Of a stretch of DNA of 64,000 nt, positions 8,384 to 16,587 are shown in pieces; within the stretch, counting starts at the first letter, position 1, and the number at the start of each line of letters is the position of its first letter. Source of the DNA: Bacteroidota bacterium (lineage in GTDB: Bacteria; Bacteroidota; Bacteroidia; Cytophagales; Cyclobacteriaceae); contig JACPVX010000029.1 in NCBI GenBank assembly GCA_016191555.1, positions 124,001 to 188,000 of the forward strand, given 5' to 3'. Position numbers and translations under genes: made by a program. The notes under the pieces are model-generated. The model saw only the letters and a list, made by a program, of their open reading frames with translations, searched no databases and had not been told where the DNA came from.

Positions 8384-10630
8384 ATGATATTTTTTATGGA
8401 TCCAAAAAATTTATCAAAACAACTGGGCGACAAAACGCTTCCCACCAAACTGGGTGATTACGAGTTTGAACAAAAGTTAATCGATGTGCCTGCGGGTGGC
8501 GACAAACTACAGTTTGCCTTTGGCGTGGAAGTCAAGCCCGAAGCGTTTCTGTTCAATGACGCCAATGACTTTGACCCAAAGAATCCGGACGATGTGCTGG
8601 GGCCCAACTCCCTCATCGCTTTTACTCCGGGCAATGCGTGGCTGAAGTATTCTGCGTTGGCCGGAATCAAAACAGAATCCGGAATAGAAGTAGAAAAACT
8701 CGGTTTCAACTTTGGAGGAAAAGGCTCTGTGATCTCCACAAGCTATCGCAAACATGGCCTCACCGAAACTGTAGGAAGTGCCATTCTCAATGATGTCACA
8801 CACTTCAAATCCATTTTTGATCGCGATCAAATTAAGTCGCTTGAAGCGGATGAAGCTGTTACCTTCTCACTCAAAGGAAAACTCGAAGCGTCCGTTAAAA
8901 TAAAATGGTCAGATACATTTTCAACCGGCTTGTCGGCATTAGGCGAGTTGATCAATCAAAATCAGCTATTTAAAATAAAAGTAGGAGCCGAAGCATTTGC
9001 TTCCTACAAAATTACCGTTACCGATGATTTCACCGCCAAAATTATCTGCAAACAAAAAGGCCAATACGGCATTTACATTTCGAAAAGTGTTTGCACCAAT
9101 CAGGTAGGATCAGTGGGTGCCAAAGTGGGTGCCGAGTTTGAAGACAAAGCAGACATTGCCAAAGCCGTAGGTCATCTTGTTGAAGGCTATTTTGGCATGG
9201 CTGAAAACGAAATTGAATCGTTAGTAGCGAAAGCGGCAGACGCCATTACAAAAAAAGAGAAAGAAGCGCTGCAAGCGATCGGAGAAAAGCTAGGATGGGC
9301 AGAGGAAAAATTTGACTTGGTCGACAAACTCAAGAAAGAATACGAAAATCTCAAAAAGAAAATTGGTGAGAAGATTGAAGAATGGGCAACCTTTAAAGTA
9401 TCCGTTGCATTTACCTATGACTACAACCGCATCAGCACACGCTCTACATTATTTGAAGCCGAAACCAATGACGCTGGTATCGATCGCTTTCACCTTCCCA
9501 TTCTAAAGATGAATGCCGATGCGCTCATTCAATCACACCAAAACAATGAAGGAATCTTATCGAATGTAAAATTTATCAAAACCGATGTAAAAGAAGTGAT
9601 TCGCTCCACCGGCTTTTCCCTTGGCATTGGCAAATGGACAGCCGGCAGCACCAAAAAAATTACCATCAAAACAGAAGAGCAGGAAGATCAAGCTGGTTAC
9701 AAAAAAATCAGCTATCAGGGAAACCGGTATTATGGTGAAGAAGCATTCGGGGACGGTGTTAATTGGAAAATAGATTTGAATGCACAAATGAGTGCCTTCT
9801 CACAAAACAAAGCTCCGTTTGCCAACGAATTCGACTACGGATTTTACGTGGGCTACGAATGGAAAGAAAACAAACTCAATTTCAACGAATGTGCGCACTT
9901 CACCGATCTGGCTGCCATTTGGGGAATTATTCCTGCGGAAAAAATAGCAAGCGAAGCACAACGCCTGGCAGATGAGCTAAAAAACCGCAGAGACATAAAA
10001 CTCTCTTGCGAAATAAAAGTGAAGGCAGAAGCTTTTGAAATGATTTTACCTGCACTGGCAAAAAGCAGCAAGCGACAAGATATCATCGCCTTGGCTCTTG
10101 GCAAATCGATGCCACGGTGGGGAGACTACAAAACAAGAAAAGACATTGCGCTACGTACGCAAGTGTATGGAGCTTTGTGGAAGTCGTACCTGTCTAAACT
10201 CGATACTCCGGATGAGAACACACAGCTCTATGCCGATGAAGCATTTAACACGTTACGAACTAGTGATAAAGATTTAGCTGAAGCGGAATTGAATTTTGGC
10301 AAAGGCGTATTTAAACCTTACTCGTTCGGCTCGACTATCAATATAAACAAGAATACATATTTGAGTGCGGCCAAGCTGGCCGATGGCTTTGCTCTGCTCA
10401 CATCCGGCAACGATCCGCGCACTACGTTGGCACACAACAAAGTGATCCCTTCTGCCTTTGACAGCATTGAAGATTTCTGGCGCTTTCCGCATCACATCAA
10501 AACACTGGGCACTTTGCTATCACTTGTATTAGAAGGCTACCCTTCATTAAAACAATATGTAGACCGCACCGCCAGCATTCAATATAAAAATGAACAAGCG
10601 AAAGAAATGGTAATCGTGCTAGGAAGATGA
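8384..10630 (+). CDS. Large protein of unknown function
   Basis: 748 residues, no signal peptide and no transmembrane helix. The first ~210 residues and the region 330-480 look beta-rich. A helical charged segment at about 255-335 (KEKEALQAIGEKLG, LKKEYENLKKKIGEK) should form amphipathic or coiled-coil helices. The last 200 residues are mostly helical. I recognise no catalytic motif or family. A second ATG four codons in (8396) is possible; 8384 is preferred because GGAG lies 6 nt upstream. It is flanked by an FAD oxidase and an amidohydrolase, 16 nt from the latter. Base composition is like the neighbours, so recent transfer is not indicated. Confidence 0.7.
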   Translation: MIFFMDPKNLSKQLGDKTLPTKLGDYEFEQKLIDVPAGGDKLQFAFGVEVKPEAFLFNDANDFDPKNPDDVLGPNSLIAFTPGNAWLKYSALAGIKTESGIEVEKLGFNFGGKGSVISTSYRKHGLTETVGSAILNDVTHFKSIFDRDQIKSLEADEAVTFSLKGKLEASVKIKWSDTFSTGLSALGELINQNQLFKIKVGAEAFASYKITVTDDFTAKIICKQKGQYGIYISKSVCTNQVGSVGAKVGAEFEDKADIAKAVGHLVEGYFGMAENEIESLVAKAADAITKKEKEALQAIGEKLGWAEEKFDLVDKLKKEYENLKKKIGEKIEEWATFKVSVAFTYDYNRISTRSTLFEAETNDAGIDRFHLPILKMNADALIQSHQNNEGILSNVKFIKTDVKEVIRSTGFSLGIGKWTAGSTKKITIKTEEQEDQAGYKKISYQGNRYYGEEAFGDGVNWKIDLNAQMSAFSQNKAPFANEFDYGFYVGYEWKENKLNFNECAHFTDLAAIWGIIPAEKIASEAQRLADELKNRRDIKLSCEIKVKAEAFEMILPALAKSSKRQDIIALALGKSMPRWGDYKTRKDIALRTQVYGALWKSYLSKLDTPDENTQLYADEAFNTLRTSDKDLAEAELNFGKGVFKPYSFGSTININKNTYLSAAKLADGFALLTSGNDPRTTLAHNKVIPSAFDSIEDFWRFPHHIKTLGTLLSLVLEGYPSLKQYVDRTASIQYKNEQAKEMVIVLGR

Positions 10631-10646
10631 AAACACCGATCACCCA

Positions 10647-12023
10647 ATGCCACAGTTTGCTAAAAATGACACCCCGCCTTTAAACGCGCCAATGAGTACA
10701 CCTGCTAACAACCGCTTCTTCAACACACACGCACATTGCTTCACCTACGATCACGTGCCCGCCTATTTTATCAGCAGGTGGGTAGCTGTATCGTGGCTGC
10801 TATCCAGGCGCTGGCTACGCAACCTGTTTGTCCATGTACCGGAAACCCGCAAGCTTGGCTTTTGGGGCAAACTGCTGTTGGCCATTGCTTCTTTCCTTTT
10901 TCGAATCAATAAAGACATGTTCATACGCTACCTCAACTTTGTGAAGTACGGAGATCGCTCAAGCCAGGAAGATGTTATCAAAACCATGCAATTTTATTAT
11001 CCGAAAACAACCGGGTTTGTCTTTCTCACCATGGACATGGAGTACATGGGTGCCGGTCTGCCGCCTACACGTTTTGAAAAACAATTGACGCAACTCGAGG
11101 GAATAAAAAGAAACCCGGCATGGACAGACTTAATCTATCCATTTATTTTCTGCGACCCAAGGCGACTGCAACCAAGAAACAGCCGCGAAGTGGCTGTCGA
11201 AAAAGGGTTTATCGGCAGCGTCTTTGAAAATAAACTCAAGGACTATCTGCGAGATAAAATTTATCAAGGTATTAAGCTCTATCCGGCACTCGGATATTTT
11301 CCGTTCGACAAGCGAATGAAGTCCGTCTACAACTTTGCTGTCGAAAATAATATTCCACTGACAACCCACTGCATCATGGGTGCGGTGCACTTTAAATACA
11401 AACTTACAGAAGGTGAACGGCTTCATCCCTTTCTCAACACGAACTTGCCGGCACTGAAGCCAGCCGACTTTCAACAATTTTATACACATCCGCTCAACTA
11501 TGAATGCCTGTTGAATCACAACCTACTTAAAACGTATTGGGGCCAGGATGCCCCCGACTATTCCAAGTTGAAGATTTGCCTCGGGCATTGGGGCGGTGAA
11601 GAAGAGTGGAACAACTACATTGAAAATGCGTGGTCGGATGTCTTCTTCCGAAAAAGAAACAGCGCTTGGCCTTCTCTCGAGCTGGACAACTGGATTATCA
11701 ACGAAAATAATAAGCATAAAAACTTGAGTTGGTTCACCATCATCTGCGACCTGATGCGCAAATATGAAAATGTGTATGCCGATATCAGCTATACACTGGA
11801 AGATGAAAAACTAATACCCTTGTTGAAGTTTACATTGGAGATAGACGCTAAAATTCGAGAGCGCGTATTGTTTGGTACCGACTTCTACTTGGTAAGCAAA
11901 GCCATTAGCGAGCGCAAATTCGGAATTAACCTGCGCTCATTCCTGGGCGAGACATTGTTTCATCAAATAGCCGTAGAGAACCCAAGACGGTTTTTATCCA
12001 ATAACTTTAATAACGTATGGTAA
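10647..12023 (+). CDS. Amidohydrolase-2 family metal-dependent hydrolase
   Basis: 458 residues from ATG 10647; ATG 10692 is an alternative that begins just before the first motif. Motifs of the amidohydrolase superfamily TIM barrel are in order: FNTHAHCF near 26-33 (HxH metal site), GIKLYPALGY near 208, a PLTTHC His near 240, CLGHWGG near 311-317 (His metal ligand) and LFGTDFYL near 412 with the catalytic Asp. The ending NPRRFL is typical of the family. No signal peptide, so probably cytoplasmic. The substrate is not predictable. The stop overlaps the start of the truncated dipeptidase-like frame that follows. Confidence 0.75.
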   Translation: MPQFAKNDTPPLNAPMSTPANNRFFNTHAHCFTYDHVPAYFISRWVAVSWLLSRRWLRNLFVHVPETRKLGFWGKLLLAIASFLFRINKDMFIRYLNFVKYGDRSSQEDVIKTMQFYYPKTTGFVFLTMDMEYMGAGLPPTRFEKQLTQLEGIKRNPAWTDLIYPFIFCDPRRLQPRNSREVAVEKGFIGSVFENKLKDYLRDKIYQGIKLYPALGYFPFDKRMKSVYNFAVENNIPLTTHCIMGAVHFKYKLTEGERLHPFLNTNLPALKPADFQQFYTHPLNYECLLNHNLLKTYWGQDAPDYSKLKICLGHWGGEEEWNNYIENAWSDVFFRKRNSAWPSLELDNWIINENNKHKNLSWFTIICDLMRKYENVYADISYTLEDEKLIPLLKFTLEIDAKIRERVLFGTDFYLVSKAISERKFGINLRSFLGETLFHQIAVENPRRFLSNNFNNVW

Positions 12024-12400
12024 GCCTCAGGAAGATCATTTGCCTTGGCAGTGACCTCGATGGCGTGATCAATCCGCTCAACCAATTTCGCACCGCCACC
12101 AACTACCAGCGGCTGGCCAATGCACTACTCCTACACGTGCAAGACTATTGGAGCTCCGGCTCGAGCAAAATACCGAAAGGCCATTTAAACCTGGACGCAC
12201 ACAACGTGGAGTATCAGATTATAGCAATGCGCTGTATTTTATTAGGGAGAATTATAGGTAGGAAATAAAATGGAGATAGTTTTATTGTGTTAGAATATTA
12301 TGATACATTAGAAATCTCTGTAGAAGCCAGATTTATAATTGAATACTTAAAACCAATTAGAAAAAGAAATGGTTATTGTGATTTACCATTGAATATGTAA
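12017..12400 (+). pseudogene. Remnant of a dipeptidase/amidohydrolase-like gene (C-terminal fragment)
   Basis: An 83-codon frame (12017-12268) begins with ICLGSDLDGVINP and FRTATNY, the usual late motif of membrane-dipeptidase (M19-like) enzymes, where GSDxDG holds a catalytic Asp. Everything N-terminal to this is missing, and the ATG overlaps the stop of the amidohydrolase before it, so a deletion probably fused the two. After TAA (12266-12268) the same phase stays open for 43 codons (NGDSFIVLEYYDTLE...) to 12400; that opening resembles the NGxRFL ending of such enzymes, so the TAA may be a second lesion. The DNA becomes clearly AT-richer here, marking the left edge of the accessory region. 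Confidence 0.5.
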
Positions 12401-12504
12401 TCAAAAGTCCAAAGGTTCAATACCATAGTGTCATTCTTCGATATCATAATTCTCTAGGACGTCCATCCAAATACCTCTACTGATATCAACTTATCATTAA
12501 CGTT

Positions 12505-14961
12505 ATGGCAGAAAAACCGCATTTGCTTTTTAGAAATCCAGCTGAAGGCGTTGCTGAATACCGTCCCTTACCCCGTTCAGTCTTTAATATGGAAGAAGAT
12601 GAAGAACCAGCAGACTACACACGGATGCGGGAAAACTTTAGAACATATCGCAGGCAACTTATTGAGCAACGTGATCTGAGGCATAGTGCTAGGTCGATAG
12701 AAATACCGCAACACATTGATTACATAGAAATTCATTTCTTTGGCCCCTTCGATTACGATAAATTCTCAAATCATTACAGAACTATTTTTGGACTAGTACC
12801 TGTCAACTTTAAAAAATTTAACACTGTTGGGTTATTTGCAGTTACCAACGAAGCGCGATTCGCAGAATTTTTAGAGCAACTTAGGATATTCATTGCCACA
12901 GAAAATCACAAGGGCGAATTGCCTTATAATGTTAACATTAGATACATCAAAGAATTCTACCTCTTAACGAATGAGAGAATAGTAGATTTTACTACACTCT
13001 ATGATAATACCCTTTTTAATCTTGTGGAATCGGAAGAGCTCCTAACAAACCTAATCCTTCCAATTGAGGAAAGGTTACAAACTTACCTACGTTCACAGAA
13101 TTTAACATTCTCTTATAATCCTTCTAACAGGACTATTCAGATCTGGGACGTAGACCAAGGCACTATTAATTCCATAATCAGCAATTTCGATATTATTCAT
13201 TCAGTTAACTCATCTTTGAGTGGTGTTATAAGACCTGGAGCTTTCGTTACACCAATAAGAGATTTTGGCTTCACCATCACTCCACCTGCGGAGGGTGCTC
13301 CTTCCATAGGAATCTTAGATACTGGTGTGAGTGACCAAACGCCACTTGCTGCAATTATATTAAATACAAACACAGAGTACGACTTAGTAGGCTCAGGCTC
13401 TCGCGTAGATAATCATGACGGCCTTCGAGGCCACGGCACTGCGGTGGCAGGCTTTGCTGCATTAGGTGATAAATTAATTCCGGACCATACCGGAACAAAA
13501 GTGGCGGACGCTTGGATTATTTCGATCAAAATTTTTCAGGAAAGACGGCCACGCGTAGCAGACACAAGAATATTGGAAACAATAAGAACTGTACATCGAG
13601 ACAGGGGCACTAAAATATTTGTTCTTACTATCTCAGAACAAAATCACAAAAGTACTGATAGCAGCATTTCTGCCTTTGCCTACAGTCTTGATCTATTAGC
13701 GCATGAATTAGATATTTTAATTTTTATATCAGCAGGCAACGTTCATGATAGTTACTTCTTTGATCCAGTAACGGGGGCAGCAACACATAACTATCCAAAT
13801 GATTTTGTGCAGGAGTTCACCAATATTAAATCTCCAGCTGAATCCATGAATAATTTTACAATAGGTGCCTGTGCAGCAAACTTTGAAGCAGGTATTACTT
13901 CTGGAATAGCTATTGATGGAACCTTTCCCGCCATCTACTCTTCTAAATTCCATTATAATTTTCATGATGGTATTCTTGGTAGGACTCAGGGAAATAAATA
14001 TTTGAAGAAACCAGATGTAATCTACAATGGTGGTGATTGGGATAATACAGGAAACCCATCAGTAGCAGGCATAAAGCATATCTCCGCAAGAACAGGTGAA
14101 TACTTTTTAAAAACCACAGGTACAAGCTTTTCTGCCCCTCTGTTGGCCAATCTAGCTGCTAATATAGTTATGAAGTATCCTGAGCTCAGAATGCAAACGG
14201 TAAAAGCATTGATTATCAATTCTGCTAAAATACCAGCACTTTCAAATTTCTTTAGTGGCCTTCCTAAACCAGTAACAAACCATGTATTGGGCTATGGCAT
14301 ACCAAATCAAATTGAATGTTTGTATTCCGATGATAATTCTGTGAGTATGATTTTGGAAGATGAAATACTCCCCGATAGAATTAAATCCTACGATCTTAAC
14401 ATACCTACCTACTTATTAACAAAAGAAAATGCCAGCACAGTGCTCGATATTAAAATGACGTTGTGCTTTAGCTTTGAGCCGATCTTAAATAACCAAATGG
14501 CCTACTGTCCAATTCACATTGGCTTTGGTTTATTTAAGAACCTTCCCCTTGAAGCTACACGATCGGTAGCTAATGAAGATGGCGAAGAAGTCCTCGAATC
14601 GATTGGATTAACTCGTAACACAGCCGATAACATAAGGATTAAATCTGGCCAAAGTTGGTCAGAGGATTACTATTTCAAAATGAAGCTATTGAGCAACACA
14701 CAAAAGCTGGAATTGGTTTATAACAAGGATGACATTCGAAACAATGAGAATAGGTTCAAACTCGCAGTAAATTGCTTAAGGCATAAACTTTTATCACCAG
14801 GCCAAAAAGATCATTATAATACTCCTACAAGATTTTCATTGGCTATAAACATAAAGGAGAGGCCACATCAAAACGCTTTGGCTGGTAACCTCTATAATGA
14901 GCTAATAGCGATTAATACACTACAGGCAATTGCTGATTTGGAAGCAGAAGCAGAAAATTAG
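12505..14961 (+). CDS. ietS: Subtilisin-family (S8) serine protease, IetS-like
   Basis: 818 residues. The complete subtilase catalytic set is present: Asp about 272 in GILDTGVS, His about 310 in RGHGTAVAGF, oxyanion Asn about 412 in FISAGN and Ser about 541 in GTSFSAP. A ~250-residue N-terminal domain precedes the protease and a ~220-residue domain follows it. There is no signal peptide, so it should act in the cytoplasm. Paired with the AAA+ ATPase on the opposite strand it matches IetAS, known from an Agrobacterium plasmid as a stability/incompatibility locus and later reported as anti-phage; the assignment rests on architecture. DNA is AT-richer than flanking genes, suggesting transfer. 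Its stop is one base from the stop of the ATPase. Symbol is by analogy. Confidence 0.75.
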   Translation: MAEKPHLLFRNPAEGVAEYRPLPRSVFNMEEDEEPADYTRMRENFRTYRRQLIEQRDLRHSARSIEIPQHIDYIEIHFFGPFDYDKFSNHYRTIFGLVPVNFKKFNTVGLFAVTNEARFAEFLEQLRIFIATENHKGELPYNVNIRYIKEFYLLTNERIVDFTTLYDNTLFNLVESEELLTNLILPIEERLQTYLRSQNLTFSYNPSNRTIQIWDVDQGTINSIISNFDIIHSVNSSLSGVIRPGAFVTPIRDFGFTITPPAEGAPSIGILDTGVSDQTPLAAIILNTNTEYDLVGSGSRVDNHDGLRGHGTAVAGFAALGDKLIPDHTGTKVADAWIISIKIFQERRPRVADTRILETIRTVHRDRGTKIFVLTISEQNHKSTDSSISAFAYSLDLLAHELDILIFISAGNVHDSYFFDPVTGAATHNYPNDFVQEFTNIKSPAESMNNFTIGACAANFEAGITSGIAIDGTFPAIYSSKFHYNFHDGILGRTQGNKYLKKPDVIYNGGDWDNTGNPSVAGIKHISARTGEYFLKTTGTSFSAPLLANLAANIVMKYPELRMQTVKALIINSAKIPALSNFFSGLPKPVTNHVLGYGIPNQIECLYSDDNSVSMILEDEILPDRIKSYDLNIPTYLLTKENASTVLDIKMTLCFSFEPILNNQMAYCPIHIGFGLFKNLPLEATRSVANEDGEEVLESIGLTRNTADNIRIKSGQSWSEDYYFKMKLLSNTQKLELVYNKDDIRNNENRFKLAVNCLRHKLLSPGQKDHYNTPTRFSLAINIKERPHQNALAGNLYNELIAINTLQAIADLEAEAEN

Positions 14962-14962
14962 A

Positions 14963-15991
14963 TTACCCTAACTTAAGTGACTTTTTTTCTTGAGCAATCA
15001 AGCCTTTCCAGATTTTAGTATCAATTTTTGACACGAAGACTGTTTTTGCCTCAAGCTGGCTGAAGATACTTCGTTTAACAGTAGCCAACAAGGCCTTTTG
15101 AATTGAATAGTAAGAAAGACCGAGTGCAGATTTAATAATAGTATCAGCAGCCTTTTTGTTATCAAAAGTAAACTGACCACTTTTGAGAATATTATTTACT
15201 AACTCCTTCACTTGATTTTCATTTGGCAAATCGAGTTGAACAGTCATGTCAAATCTCCTGAGCAAAGCTGAATCAATCATTTCTTTTTGATTAGTTGCCG
15301 CAATTACAACGCTGCTTTGAGGTAAATAATCAAATAGCTGTAGAATAGTATTCACAACCCGTTTCATTTCGCCATGATCTTGGCTATAGTCACGCACTTT
15401 TCCTAAAGTATCAAACTCATCAATAAAGATGATACAGTCTTCTGAGGCTGCTCGTCTGAAAATCTTAGCTAGATTCTTACTTGTCTCTCCCAACTTCGAT
15501 GAAACGATTGCTCCAAGGTTTATCACAATCATCATCTTTTCTAATTCTCCCGCAAGAACATATGCAGCAAGCGTCTTTCCGCATCCGGGTGGCCCATGGA
15601 ATAAAAGCTTGTTGGAAATTGGAAGTTGATACTCCTTTAAAAGGTCAATAGCTTTATGCTCCTTAACAAAGAACTCGAGGTCTTCTTTCACCACATTAGA
15701 GCAGACCAAATTCTCAAACCCATAATCAGAAGTAAGTTTTTCAATAATAAACTCACTAACCTCACGATCCTCTTCCCGAAGAATATGCTTTGGGGAGTCA
15801 ACTTTTAGTAAGCCAGAGGTTTGTTGTTGTCGAATGGATTCTTTAAGTAGAGATTGTAACTGAAGCGCAAAATTTATCTTCTTTGTCTTCTTAGAATGCT
15901 CAATAAGTTCATTTAAGGCAGCAAGAAGTTTTTCCTGGTCGTTTTCTAGACCATACTTCGCTATCTCTTTAATGTAACTGAACTGGCTCAC
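14963..15991 (-). CDS. ietA: AAA+ ATPase, IetA-like
   Basis: 342 residues from a GTG start; no in-frame ATG is a better choice. An N-terminal helical region (1-95) is followed by a classic AAA+ module: Walker A GPPGCGKT at 133-140, Walker B IIFIDEFD with DE at 191-192, sensor-1 AATN near 231-234 and arginine-finger candidates LLRR at 243-246. It resembles the single-domain AAA+ ATPases partnered with subtilases in IetAS loci. It likely regulates or presents substrates to the protease (inference from known pairs). Expressed separately from the protease, since the genes converge. AT-rich like its partner. The 250 bp upstream has no exact TAnnTTTG box. Confidence 0.75.
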   Translation of the reverse strand: MSQFSYIKEIAKYGLENDQEKLLAALNELIEHSKKTKKINFALQLQSLLKESIRQQQTSGLLKVDSPKHILREEDREVSEFIIEKLTSDYGFENLVCSNVVKEDLEFFVKEHKAIDLLKEYQLPISNKLLFHGPPGCGKTLAAYVLAGELEKMMIVINLGAIVSSKLGETSKNLAKIFRRAASEDCIIFIDEFDTLGKVRDYSQDHGEMKRVVNTILQLFDYLPQSSVVIAATNQKEMIDSALLRRFDMTVQLDLPNENQVKELVNNILKSGQFTFDNKKAADTIIKSALGLSYYSIQKALLATVKRSIFSQLEAKTVFVSKIDTKIWKGLIAQEKKSLKLG

Positions 15992-16242
15992 GTTTATTAA
16001 ACATCAAATTAACAACAAAAATTAAACTTTTAACTCACTTTTTGAATCAATCTTACTAGTATGCGAATATTTGATTTGCTTATCAAAATAGACGTATAGA
16101 CACCAAAATCGTTTCAAGCCTTTATTCATGTGGTTTCCATAAAATCAATACTGCACCGAAATGCTGCCCATACTCTTCATCAACAGTGTGCCGACCATTA
16201 TATACCAATTGCCAAAACCGTAACGATTATTATCTTCGCCCC

Positions 16243-16525
16243 ATGTTACGTTTCTACACTCCTCTCATAATTCTGCAAGGGGTTACGCTCTACCTGGCGT
16301 ATCGCAATAATGCTGAACAGCGGTGTGGTTTATCATTTTCTTTCCCGGGCTCGGTAGCTTGTTGTATCTGTTTGATCAATACAACAGCCGCAAAACATCA
16401 GCTCAATTAGAGAGATTATTAAATAAGTGGTTAATCCCCACCGCAAAACAGAACAACTCGAGAAAACATTCCCCGGCCCGTTACGGTGTTCTTCACGGGC
16501 AATTTGCCACTGTTAGCCTTGGCTG
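16243..16525 (+). pseudogene. Decayed 5' copy of the TPR membrane protein gene
   Basis: From about 16223 to 16470 the DNA matches 21915-22165, the start of the intact TPR gene, including upstream TTATTATCTTCGCCCC and the ATG. The first ~105 bases match at more than 90% by eye and similarity then falls. A 4-nt deletion near 16322 breaks the frame (the intact gene has TTGGTATTGG there), and the TPR part is absent. The rest of the 596-bp gap from 15992 to 16587 holds no gene that I can support. Confidence 0.75.
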
Positions 16526-16587
16526 ATAAGCCTTCCATTCACTAAATTGTACGGAACAGACAGACGCAGATATTCTCACTTATTAAA

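Noticed and set aside
12437..12488. Two GATATCA sites before the subtilase as an operator
   Set aside because: Seven bases repeated once in AT-rich DNA is too weak to call.
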